Shown here piece by piece: positions 1 to 7,122 of a stretch of 7,341 bases of DNA (position 1 is the stretch's first letter; the number at the start of each line of letters is the position of its first letter). The DNA comes from Actinomycetota bacterium (lineage in GTDB: Bacteria; Actinomycetota; Actinomycetes; S36-B12; UBA5976), in assembly GCA_009918865.1 (NCBI GenBank), contig RGCY01000060.1:1-7341 (forward strand), given 5' to 3'. The notes beneath the pieces were generated by a model. The model worked only from the letters and a program-made list of their open reading frames with translations, did no database searches and was not told the origin of the DNA. Position numbers and translations under genes: made by a program.

Positions 1-723
1 GGAACCGCGCCAGTCAAAACGCAACCGCCACGGGTGACCAGTTCGTCGCAACATCGGCAGCAACACCAACGCCTGTGCCGCGACACCAAGGGTGGTGCCG
101 ATTCCAAGGAATGCAACCTGGGTGTCAGTGACCGTGCCGGTTGTGAGCTTTGTGCCGGCAATGGCAATGAACGCGATTGCAGTGGTGATGACCACCACAT
201 TGTTGATGATGGGTGCGAACATGGGAGCGCCAAATTTGCCGCGAGCATTGAGAACCTGGCTCAGCATTTCGAAAAGGCCGTAACACACGATTTGCGGGAG
301 GCAATATTGCGTGAACAGCACCGCCACACTGCGGTCCGTTGCCGACCAGTCTGCGGAGCCGTAGAGCCGAGCAATTAGTGGCGCGGCGAGAACTGCAAGC
401 GCGGTGAGGGCGAGTAAAAGTGTGAGAGTTGCCGTGAGAAGTTTGTCGATGTAAGCACGCCCACCATCAGCATCGCTGCGCATGCGTCGCACGATTTGCG
501 GAACGAACACTGCATCCAAACTGCCACCAACAATCAGCACATACACCACATTCGGCATCGAGTTACCGACGGAATAGGTGTCTGCGAACACCGCAGTTCC
601 GATGGCCGCAATGACCGCGATTTCGCGAAAGATTCCGGTTGCACGACTGAGCAATGTGCCAAGCGCCATCAACGCGCTTGCGCGATTGGTGCTCATGCCC
701 GCAGAGTCTGCCGCAGCACTCAC
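1..723 (-). CDS. murJ: MurJ lipid II flippase, N-terminal part (truncated by window edge)
   Basis: Integral membrane flippase of the MOP superfamily (MviN/MurJ) that moves lipid II across the cytoplasmic membrane for peptidoglycan synthesis. I translated the reverse strand by hand: 241 codons are open with no stop, and the gene continues past the left edge (the family is usually 500 residues or more). Visible family marks are the N-terminal SRATGIFRE (residues 26-34; the two Arg correspond to the conserved cavity arginines), FADTY (46-50), the MPN of helix 2 (56-58), GGSLDAVFVPQIVRR (66-80) and VLNARGKFGAP (158-168), followed by alternating hydrophobic helices. The chosen start is a GTG at 723 whose last bases overlap the TGA of the upstream DUF6049 gene (GTGA), implying translational coupling. 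An ATG at 696, nine codons in, is the alternative and would also leave a complete first helix. The pairing with DUF6049 is typical of actinobacteria. Confidence 0.95.
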   Translation of the reverse strand, partial: MSAAADSAGMSTNRASALMALGTLLSRATGIFREIAVIAAIGTAVFADTYSVGNSMPNVVYVLIVGGSLDAVFVPQIVRRMRSDADGGRAYIDKLLTATLTLLLALTALAVLAAPLIARLYGSADWSATDRSVAVLFTQYCLPQIVCYGLFEMLSQVLNARGKFGAPMFAPIINNVVVITTAIAFIAIAGTKLTTGTVTDTQVAFLGIGTTLGVAAQALVLLPMLRRTGHPWRLRFDWRGS

Positions 724-2927
724 GGCTCCACATCCATAACAGCGCTGTGACCATCGCCTGCTTCACCGGAACGGCGGCGACGAATCTGTCGGCGGATGTT
801 GTTCACCAGTAACAGCAGCAACAATGCAAACGCACCAGCAACAACCCAGCCGGCGATGCGTGCATACGCGCTCGTGGTGACTGTGGTGGATGCCGGGGTG
901 CTGATGAGGTGACGGTCAACTCCGCGCACCAAGAAACTCACCGTGATGTCACCACTGCCCAAGATGCGTGCGCCAATGGTCACGCCCTGACGCTCCCCCG
1001 GACCGAGATTGAGCACCGCTGGCGCTGTTCCAAGGGAGATTCGGGTGAAGGGATGCCCCGTGACTTGTGGGTAAACCGTCACCGGCACGTTCAAAGTGTT
1101 GATGACAGTGAAAGGAATTGTGCCGGAACTGCGGCCGAGATAAATCCGTTTGGCGGTCACCACACGCACACCACCGCGGCGAGCAGCAGCAGCATCTGCA
1201 AATGCACTGACAAATGCTTGCTGGGCACCGGCCTGGCTTTGCCACGTCAAACTTAATGCGTTCGTTGCAGCAATGTCGGCTTGTGCGCGCCAAAGGTCGC
1301 GGTCATCTGGCTGACTCAACAATGACGCGGCAGCTCGCGCAGAAATTCGAGCGCGCGCAACTTCACGCAACCACGCGCTGCTGCCGCGAGCTCGTGTGAT
1401 GCGCACGCTGCGTGCGGTGAGTGGTTGTGAGCCGGTGGTGAGTGAACTGAGTGGAGTGCTCGTGATGAATCCAGCGGACTGCGCTAACGACAATGCTTCA
1501 GCACCGGCCACAGCACCAGCAAGTGCGGCTTGGGTTGGGACTCCGGGCGCAATGGTGGTGGCGATGGTGCGTGGGGAGTTGGGTCGCTCAAGCGAGATGA
1601 GTGCAAATTCCCCAAGAATGCGTTGACGCAACATCGCTGGTTCAGAAATGCCAGCTCCCGCAGAAAGCACCGCATCTAGTGCGCCATCAGTCACGAGCGC
1701 GCGATGCTTACCAGCAATCGGCAGCATGGTGAGGGCGCCGGCAGTCCAGGTGGGTGCACCTGTTGCCGGTGCGAGCGAATCGGGTAGCACGGTGATGGCT
1801 GGTTTCGCAGTGCCAGCATTTAAAGCAGCAAAGTCTTTACGGTTGATGCAACGCGGTGTGCGGGGGCATGGCCAACTCACCACAGATGTAACGACCTCTG
1901 CCGGAGCAGCAGGTGTGCCCAGCACTGTGTTCACATCGCGCACAGCCGTGCTTTGCGCTGACTCAACCCACGTGCGCACACGACCCCGCACTGCCAACGA
2001 CGCATCTGGCATGGAACGGGGTAGAGCGAACACATCAGTTTGCCCAGCAATGCGAGTGAAATCATCAAGCCACGATTGCGCCAGTGTTTGAGTGGTGCCA
2101 TTGAGATTGCTGCGCGTTTGCCCGCGCGAATCTGGGCGACCGGCGGCTAACGCCAGGGTGTCGAGAGTTTCCGGGTCGATGAGCCACGAGACCGGTGCCG
2201 CACTTCCGGCATTGAGCAACGAGCGAAGTGCACCAAAAGATGTGAGTGAACCTTGCAGCGTTTGGTCATCCCACGCGTTATCCAGCGCGCGCGCCGGACT
2301 GATGGTGACTGGCCACAACATCACAACTGATGACGGCTTGAATGTCTTTCGAGATGGCAACCAAGGAACAACGGTGGCTGCAAACGAAGCGGACGTCGCG
2401 CACTTCGCAGACGCGGTGACGGGATACACGCCGGCAGGAGTCGAGCGACGCAAGCGCAGCGTGCTGGCGCTGATTTGGATTTCCCATTCGCCCGTTGTCG
2501 GGTTAGAGGTGGTGGTTCCCAATGTTTCCGCTGCGGCGAAGCGGCGTTGCGCGGCTTGACTCGATGTGGTGACGGAGGCCAACGCCGAACGACTTACCAA
2601 CGCAGTGCGGTTCAGGGCGATAGTGATGCTGCAGCCGGTTGCACTGCCGCTGGCTTGAGTTGCTGGTTGACTCACACGACCACGGATGGTCAATCCAGAT
2701 GTCGGTGTGGGAATCGCCGGATTGAGAGAGGTGATGGTCAGTCCGCTTGACGCGGCGGCTGCCAAAGAAACTCCAGACTGCGTTCCTGTGCGCCCGTTGG
2801 CGCTCGCCAACTGCGTGGCAGGTGTGCCCGTTTGGGCTGCCGCAACCCAGCCCGTGACAAGCAAGCCGGTTGCTACTGACCCAACGATGAGCATCACGCC
2901 GGTTCGGCGACGACGCGAGCGGGGCAT
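720..2927 (-). CDS. DUF6049 family membrane-anchored exported protein
   Basis: Large extracytoplasmic protein of the DUF6049 type (the family of mycobacterial Rv3909), found next to murJ in actinobacteria; its biochemical role is not known. About 735 residues from the ATG at 2927. The N-terminus has a basic run (RSRRRR) and a hydrophobic signal segment (about residues 10-32). An Ig-like strand-rich region follows (about 60-190), then a central domain starting with VVMLWPVT (about 201-208) and containing SWLIDPETLD (about 247-256). A C-terminal beta-rich domain beginning IYLGRSSGTIPF runs from about 595 to 685. One transmembrane helix (about 692-711) and a cytoplasmic basic tail (RRQIRRRR) end the protein, so most of it lies outside the membrane. 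A GTG at 2960 would extend the frame by 11 codons, but a -10-like box (2934-2939) lies inside that extension and the true signal peptide begins at the ATG. The stop overlaps the murJ start by 4 bp. Family assignment is from remembered pattern, not a search. Confidence 0.88.
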   Translation of the reverse strand: MPRSRRRRTGVMLIVGSVATGLLVTGWVAAAQTGTPATQLASANGRTGTQSGVSLAAAASSGLTITSLNPAIPTPTSGLTIRGRVSQPATQASGSATGCSITIALNRTALVSRSALASVTTSSQAAQRRFAAAETLGTTTSNPTTGEWEIQISASTLRLRRSTPAGVYPVTASAKCATSASFAATVVPWLPSRKTFKPSSVVMLWPVTISPARALDNAWDDQTLQGSLTSFGALRSLLNAGSAAPVSWLIDPETLDTLALAAGRPDSRGQTRSNLNGTTQTLAQSWLDDFTRIAGQTDVFALPRSMPDASLAVRGRVRTWVESAQSTAVRDVNTVLGTPAAPAEVVTSVVSWPCPRTPRCINRKDFAALNAGTAKPAITVLPDSLAPATGAPTWTAGALTMLPIAGKHRALVTDGALDAVLSAGAGISEPAMLRQRILGEFALISLERPNSPRTIATTIAPGVPTQAALAGAVAGAEALSLAQSAGFITSTPLSSLTTGSQPLTARSVRITRARGSSAWLREVARARISARAAASLLSQPDDRDLWRAQADIAATNALSLTWQSQAGAQQAFVSAFADAAAARRGGVRVVTAKRIYLGRSSGTIPFTVINTLNVPVTVYPQVTGHPFTRISLGTAPAVLNLGPGERQGVTIGARILGSGDITVSFLVRGVDRHLISTPASTTVTTSAYARIAGWVVAGAFALLLLLLVNNIRRQIRRRRSGEAGDGHSAVMDVEP

Positions 2928-2933
2928 GGTGTC

Positions 2934-2939
2934 AGCGTA
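2934..2939 (-). promoter_or_regulatory. -10 box for the DUF6049-murJ unit (leaderless layout)
   Basis: On the minus strand the hexamer TACGCT is followed by six bases (GACACC) and then the ATG at 2927, so transcription would begin at or within a base or two of the start codon. No purine-rich Shine-Dalgarno sequence precedes that ATG, which agrees with a leaderless mRNA. I see no convincing -35 box. The match is to the actinobacterial TANNNT consensus only. Confidence 0.5.
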
Positions 2940-2980
2940 GTCAGCGGCATTGCTACACACGGTGTGCTGCGGCCACCGCC

Positions 2981-2986
2981 TACGCT
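2981..2986 (+). promoter_or_regulatory. -10 box for cca
   Basis: TACGCT lies 9 bases before the cca ATG at 2996, predicting a leader of zero to about three bases. No Shine-Dalgarno sequence is visible in front of the gene. The hexamer is identical to the one serving the divergent DUF6049 gene, and the two boxes are 41 bases apart. No clear -35 box is seen. Confidence 0.5.
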
Positions 2987-2995
2987 CTGTGATTC

Positions 2996-4429
2996 ATGTG
3001 CCCCCCAATGCCTGACGCACCCACGCGAGCCGCTGAGCTCATGCGGCTCGTTGGCATGCTCGGCGACTTGCCGCAGCGGTTTGCCGATGCAGGTTTCGAC
3101 CTGTGTTTAGTGGGTGGACCGGTGCGAGACCTGATGCTTGGTCGGCCTGTGAACGATTTCGACCTCACCACCAACGCTCGCCCAGATGACATTGAGCGTG
3201 TGATGAAACCTTGGGCAAGCGCGATGTGGGATGTGGGCCGCGAGTTCGGAACCATCGGCGGTCGCCGAGGTGATGTGACTGTGGAAATCACCACCTACCG
3301 CAGCGAGCACTACGACGCGCAGTCACGCAAACCACAGGTGGATTTTGGTGACTCACTTGAAGGTGATTTGCGCCGTCGTGATTTCACTGTGAACGCAATG
3401 GCCGTGCGTTTAACCACCTTGGAGTTTGTCGACCCCTTTGGTAGGCAGGCTGACCTAGATGCGCAGGTGTTACGGACCCCAGGCACTGCTGGTGATTCCT
3501 TCACCGATGACCCCTTGCGGATGATGCGGGCTGCGCGTTTTTGTAGTCAACTCGGATTTCTCGTGACGCCAGATGTGCGCGAAGCGATGATTGAGCATGT
3601 TGAGCGCATTGACATTGTCAGCGCGGAGCGCGTGCGCGATGAGTTGTGCAAGTTGCTGCTCTCGCCTGATCCGCGCTGGGGTTTGGAACTTTTGGTGGTG
3701 ACAGGTTTGGCACAACGAGTGCTACCCGAAGTGCCGGCTCTCGCCCTTGAGATTGATGAGCATCACCGGCATAAAGACGTGTATGAGCATTCGCTCACTG
3801 TGTTGGAGCAAGCCATTGAACTTGAGCACACGCATGAGCCAACCAGTCAACCGGATTTAGTGTTGCGGTTGGCGGCGTTGCTGCATGACATTGGAAAACC
3901 ACGCACTCGCAAATTTGAAGCAGGTGGTGGAGTCTCGTTCCATCACCATGAAGTTGTCGGCGCTCGCATGGCACGCAAGCGCATGCAGGCGCTGCGTTTT
4001 TCTAACGACGAGATTGACGCAGTGTGTTTGTTGATTGAGTTGCACTTGCGTTTTCATGGATATGGCTCAGGTGACTGGACTGATTCGGCAGTGCGCAGGT
4101 ATGTGCGTGATGCAGGGGAGCAACTTGTGCGCTTGCATAAACTCACACGTGCGGATTGCACCACTCGGAATCAACGCAAGGCTGCGCAACTGCGAGCAAC
4201 CTATGACAACCTTGAAGAACGCATTGCAGAGTTGCGCGAACAAGAAGAGTTGGATGCAATCCGGCCAGACTTAGATGGCGCGCAAATCATGGAAATTCTT
4301 GGTTTATCGCCGGGACCTACAGTTGGGAAAGCCTACAAATTCTTACTCGAGTTGCGATTAGACAAAGGTCCGCTCAGTGCGGAAGAAGCAAAGACCGCCT
4401 TGCTGCAGTGGTGGTCGCAGCAGAGTTAA
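2996..4429 (+). CDS. cca: CCA tRNA nucleotidyltransferase with HD domain
   Basis: Adds or repairs the 3'-terminal CCA of tRNAs without a template, using CTP and ATP, in the cytoplasm (class II poly(A) polymerase/CCA-adding family; called pcnA in mycobacteria). The 477-residue length fits the actinobacterial enzymes. The nucleotidyltransferase head shows LVGGPVRDLMLG (residues 38-49) and the metal-binding DFD (D54, D56), then RRRDFTVNAMA (126-136). The neck has DPFGRQADL (146-154) and FTDDPLRMMRAARF (169-182), the nucleotide-selecting region with its DxxRxxR pattern. A C-terminal HD phosphohydrolase domain has YEH (H264), LLHDIGKP (H297, D298) and HHHE (316-319). The ATG at 2996 is chosen for its position behind the -10 box; an ATG at 3008 is possible. 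The gene is divergent from DUF6049 and converges on the SGNH lipoprotein gene with 8 bp between the stops. No key residue is missing. Confidence 0.97.
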   Translation: MCPPMPDAPTRAAELMRLVGMLGDLPQRFADAGFDLCLVGGPVRDLMLGRPVNDFDLTTNARPDDIERVMKPWASAMWDVGREFGTIGGRRGDVTVEITTYRSEHYDAQSRKPQVDFGDSLEGDLRRRDFTVNAMAVRLTTLEFVDPFGRQADLDAQVLRTPGTAGDSFTDDPLRMMRAARFCSQLGFLVTPDVREAMIEHVERIDIVSAERVRDELCKLLLSPDPRWGLELLVVTGLAQRVLPEVPALALEIDEHHRHKDVYEHSLTVLEQAIELEHTHEPTSQPDLVLRLAALLHDIGKPRTRKFEAGGGVSFHHHEVVGARMARKRMQALRFSNDEIDAVCLLIELHLRFHGYGSGDWTDSAVRRYVRDAGEQLVRLHKLTRADCTTRNQRKAAQLRATYDNLEERIAELREQEELDAIRPDLDGAQIMEILGLSPGPTVGKAYKFLLELRLDKGPLSAEEAKTALLQWWSQQS

Positions 4430-4437
4430 GTGAATTC

Positions 4438-5475
4438 TCAGCGCCCGAGTTGCGCTTCCACATTCTCGTAAAGCACCGGGGCTAAAGCCGAAGCCGCGCC
4501 CATGGTGAGTCGGTAGCCGTCGAGAGTGACGACGCGGTCGTTGACGAACAATGGGCAGGTGTTTCGAACGCAAAGCCAGCGACGCGGATCAATGAAGCCG
4601 GCTGATGCCGAGTTAGCAGCATTTTGTAGGAACGATGCGATGGCGGCATTGCCTAAAGCACTGCCATAGCAAGAACGCAGGTTGCTGAAATCTTTGTTAA
4701 AGCATGCGGCCGGGGTGACATTCCACGACGGCACTCGACCAATGACGATTGCCGACGTGTGCGGTTTGAGAGACATCAGCAGTGTCTGCAGACCTTTGCC
4801 GTACGCCTGTTGGCGCGTGCCTCCGATGAGTGAAGACGAGTCAATCAACAATGCGCTTTGCACACGATTGGTGGCGGCATAGTTCAGCGCCGCAGTGTGT
4901 TGAGCAATGCACGCATCGAGTGCTTGCTGAGTGGTGCCGGATTCGCCGAGTGAGGGTAGGCCTGCCACATCTGCGCTGTTGCTGCAGTTGCTTGAGGTGA
5001 AAACTTGGATGCGTAAACCTGAGTTCTTATCCGCGATTGCCTTCATTGCGGGTAGCCACTGCCGAACCGAGTCATCGCCCATGACTAGCCATGTGCGCCG
5101 GGCAGTTTCTGCACCAACCCAGCAGTTGGTGAGGTTTTCCGGATCGCAAGTGAGGCCGGTGAATGGCGCAGCATTCTGTTCTGCGGTTAACGATGCGCGT
5201 TGTGCCTCAGTGGCGTTGGCAGGGTATTTAGCAACATATGTCGCGAGTTCAGTCAACCAAGCGCTGGTTGCCTCGCCGAGGTCGTTGGCTGAATTTGAGC
5301 CAGAGTTGTGAGTGCCGGGGTGGACGATTGTGGGTTGAATGAGTGATGGTTGCGATGTCGGTGTGGCTGTGGGCTGTGTGTTGCCGCATCCTGCAGCGAC
5401 AACGCTGAGTAGCAATGCACTTAGTGCGGCAGTGAGCGTGCGCACGGCACTGCTTCGGGTGTTCGTTCTTGCCAC
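4438..5475 (-). CDS. SGNH-domain lipoprotein, probably catalytically inactive
   Basis: Predicted surface lipoprotein of 345 residues. From the GTG at 5475 the protein has a basic start, a hydrophobic stretch and a lipobox ending VAAGC (lipidated Cys30), then a Pro/Thr/Ser-rich linker. A domain resembling the SGNH module usually fused to acyltransferase-3 membrane proteins (OafB-like) fills the rest: WLVMGDDSVRQWLP (129-142), IVIGRVPSW (243-251), the paired-Cys stretch WLCVRNTCP (300-308) and LDGYRLT (318-324). In the family the first motif is normally GDSH and the last DxxHLT. Here Asp takes the nucleophile position and Arg replaces His, so hydrolase or transferase activity is doubtful. No membrane acyltransferase is fused or adjacent. 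The frame extends to an ATG at 5619, but that would overlap the MFS gene and bury the signal peptide, whereas the GTG sits seven bases behind a TAGCGT box. Family call is moderate and the substrate is unknown. Confidence 0.8.
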   Translation of the reverse strand: MARTNTRSSAVRTLTAALSALLLSVVAAGCGNTQPTATPTSQPSLIQPTIVHPGTHNSGSNSANDLGEATSAWLTELATYVAKYPANATEAQRASLTAEQNAAPFTGLTCDPENLTNCWVGAETARRTWLVMGDDSVRQWLPAMKAIADKNSGLRIQVFTSSNCSNSADVAGLPSLGESGTTQQALDACIAQHTAALNYAATNRVQSALLIDSSSLIGGTRQQAYGKGLQTLLMSLKPHTSAIVIGRVPSWNVTPAACFNKDFSNLRSCYGSALGNAAIASFLQNAANSASAGFIDPRRWLCVRNTCPLFVNDRVVTLDGYRLTMGAASALAPVLYENVEAQLGR

Positions 5476-5482
5476 GGCGGTG

Positions 5483-5488
5483 ACGCTA
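5483..5488 (-). promoter_or_regulatory. -10 box for the SGNH lipoprotein gene (leaderless layout)
   Basis: TAGCGT on the minus strand is followed by seven bases (CACCGCC) and the GTG at 5475. It falls in the 49-bp gap after the MFS stop codon. The spacing repeats that of the DUF6049 and cca boxes and supports the GTG start and a transcript separate from the MFS gene. No Shine-Dalgarno or clear -35 is seen. Confidence 0.45.
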
Positions 5489-5524
5489 CACCAGCCTGTG
5501 TGAGTGCGTGGCGCTCGAACCGCG

Positions 5525-6892
5525 TCAGCGCGTATTCGCGAGCGCTGCTCTTTCGGACTCTGAGAGCAACCGTTCGCTGCGTGAATGGAAGCCTGCAGTG
5601 ATGGTGACGAGCACTGCACACGTGAGCAGGCCCATTCCCGGTCGGTTCAGAATTCCTGCCGCCGCTGCTAAGCCGACAACCAGGCTCGTGTTCATGATGA
5701 TGTCGTACACGCTGAACACTCGTCCACGCATGTTGTCCGCGATGACTGATTGCACGACTGTGTCGCTGCCCACGCGAATTGCCGCGTAGGTGACGCCAAT
5801 GAATGGCGCAGCAATGTAAAGCCACACGGCAGCCACATTCATCCCCAACCACCAACCCAAAGGCAGAACTGTGCCGGCCAGACCCAGACCGTAAGCAGCA
5901 GTGCGAATGGGACCGATGCGGTGCGCACACCTCGGAGCCACGAGTGCACCGAGTGCCGTGCCTGCGGCTGCGAGCCCACCAACGGTTGCCACCAGCGCAA
6001 GAGATGACGCGCTACTCGTTGCCGTCAGCTGCGAGCGCGCATGCATGATTGTCAAAAGCAATGTGAAACCAAAGAGTGCGCGATGCAAAGCAAGCACTGT
6101 GATGGCGCGGCGAGCAGAACCGACGCGTCGCAGTGTTGTGAAACCGAGCCAGACCTCACGCCAACTGGCAGCCCGCACTGGTCGTGAAGAACTGGGTTGC
6201 TCGGAGAGTGAGTCGGAGAGTGAGTTGGTGCGCGCATCGGTGGGAGCGACCGCTGTGGTCTCGTGTTCATCAGCATGTGGACCAAGCACGGTTGCACTAA
6301 CACGCATGATGACAAGTGATGCCGCAACCCACACCACGCACGAAACTTGAATCACATGTCCTGTGGCATTCGCACTTTCGTTTGCACCTGAACTCCAGAT
6401 GTGTGCCAACAAGGGCGCACACACAGTTGCGATGGCACTCGTGGCACTGCCCAGCGTGGGCACCATGGCGTTTGCGGTTGCGCGTTCATGTGGATTGACG
6501 GTGCAAGCGATGGCCGCGGCATGTGCGGTGAGTTGTAGTCGATTTACTGCAAGTGCAACAAGCACCAGCGAGAGTAAGAGTGCATATGACGCATCACGCA
6601 CAACACAGATGCTGGTAGCGATAGCAAGACCAGCGCGTGTTGCATTGCCGACAGCGATGACCCGGCGTCGTGGGATGCGATCCACAAGCAAACCTGCGAA
6701 GGGACCAAACACCGAATAGGGCAAGCCAATCAAGGCAAATGCGGCGGCAATTCCCCACGCTGTGGCTTGCTTTTCTGGAGAAAACAAGGAGTACCCAACG
6801 AGTCCACCTTGCAAGAGACCATCACCGGTGTGACCGAGCAATCTGGCAGAGAGCAACAGCCGGAACGCGCGGTGGCGCAGTAGGTGCCGCAT
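5525..6892 (-). CDS. MFS transporter (MFS_3/EntS-like)
   Basis: Twelve-helix-type major facilitator protein of about 455 residues in the cytoplasmic membrane; probably a proton-driven exporter, substrate not inferable. Evidence is the alternating hydrophobic helices, the loop 2-3 motif A variant AGLLVDRIPRRRV (residues 66-78, with the Asp and paired Arg kept), the half-molecule repeat equivalent GALVAPRCAHRIGP (315-328), and NMRGRVFSVYD (387-397), a signature common in the MFS_3 group. The middle loop (about 198-245) is unusually long, hydrophilic and Ser-rich. The only starts after the in-frame TGA at 6910-6908 are GTG 6901 and ATG 6892. A GAAAGG ribosome-binding site ends 2 bases before the GTG (too close) and 11 before the ATG (a little long), so I take the ATG. 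It follows ino1 on the same strand behind a terminator; an MFS gene next to ino1 is, as I recall, also seen in Streptomyces. Confidence 0.88.
   Translation of the reverse strand: MRHLLRHRAFRLLLSARLLGHTGDGLLQGGLVGYSLFSPEKQATAWGIAAAFALIGLPYSVFGPFAGLLVDRIPRRRVIAVGNATRAGLAIATSICVVRDASYALLLSLVLVALAVNRLQLTAHAAAIACTVNPHERATANAMVPTLGSATSAIATVCAPLLAHIWSSGANESANATGHVIQVSCVVWVAASLVIMRVSATVLGPHADEHETTAVAPTDARTNSLSDSLSEQPSSSRPVRAASWREVWLGFTTLRRVGSARRAITVLALHRALFGFTLLLTIMHARSQLTATSSASSLALVATVGGLAAAGTALGALVAPRCAHRIGPIRTAAYGLGLAGTVLPLGWWLGMNVAAVWLYIAAPFIGVTYAAIRVGSDTVVQSVIADNMRGRVFSVYDIIMNTSLVVGLAAAAGILNRPGMGLLTCAVLVTITAGFHSRSERLLSESERAALANTR
6201..6224. repeat. Perfect 12-bp tandem duplication in the MFS gene
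   Basis: TCGGAGAGTGAG occurs twice in direct succession (6201-6212 and 6213-6224). It lies in frame in the MFS gene and encodes a Ser-Leu-Ser-acidic repeat (SLSDSLSE) in the central cytoplasmic loop. The unit is a multiple of three, so copy-number change would not break the frame. Confidence 0.9.
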
Positions 6893-6903
6893 GATGCACA
6901 CAG

Positions 6904-6909
6904 CCTTTC
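6904..6909 (-). promoter_or_regulatory. Ribosome-binding site of the MFS gene
   Basis: GAAAGG on the minus strand is the only good Shine-Dalgarno-like sequence before the MFS gene, 11 bases from the ATG at 6892 and 2 from the GTG at 6901. Its presence suggests this gene has a leadered mRNA, unlike its neighbours. The promoter was not found: the stretch from 6910 to 7056 holds no clear -10 and -35 pair on the minus strand and no supportable gene. Confidence 0.45.
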
Positions 6910-7056
6910 ACAGTGATCTCGAATGCGCCGGTGTATTGGTTGGCCGCGTTGAACGGAATGTGCCAAGGGCTCTGCCGCGATGGTGCATAGAACTGCGCGG
7001 TGATGGTGCGGAATCAGGGAAGTCCGAGCAGGTTGCACGCAGATGCAGCCTGCGGA

Positions 7057-7103
7057 TAAAACTGCGGCCCGAGTTTGGCGTGAACCAAAACTCGGGCCGC
7101 AGT
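7057..7103 (-). terminator. Rho-independent terminator of ino1
   Basis: Arms 7061-7076 and 7088-7103 are perfect 16-bp inverted repeats (ACTGCGGCCCGAGTTT and its complement) around an 11-base loop. In the minus-strand transcript the 3' arm runs into TTTTAT, the expected U-tract, while the plus-strand side has none, so it acts leftward. It begins 19 bases after the ino1 stop codon and should separate ino1 from the MFS gene. Confidence 0.9.
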
Positions 7104-7122
7104 CAGAGCGAAGATGTGCGCG

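Noticed and set aside
34..378. Plus-strand open frame of 114 codons opposite murJ
   Set aside because: The minus strand is clearly MurJ with multiple conserved motifs; the plus frame is low-quality, His/Cys/Arg-rich sequence.
1648..2559. Two consecutive plus-strand open frames (147 and 155 codons) antisense to the DUF6049 gene
   Set aside because: They are Ala/Val/Ser-rich frames opposite a well-supported coding region, with no family motif, signal or ribosome-binding site, as expected of shadow frames in GC-rich DNA.
2928..2960. GTG start at 2960 for the DUF6049 gene
   Set aside because: The added residues are not signal-like and include the TACGCT box; the ATG at 2927 directly begins a basic-then-hydrophobic signal segment.
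5476..5619. N-terminal extension of the SGNH lipoprotein to the ATG at 5619
   Set aside because: It would overlap the MFS gene by about 95 bp, place the signal peptide about 50 residues inside the protein, and contain the likely -10 box.
7061..7103. The inverted repeat as an operator or attachment site
   Set aside because: Its position 19 bases after the ino1 stop and the U-tract on the minus strand only are what a terminator shows; no integrase or regulator gene is nearby.
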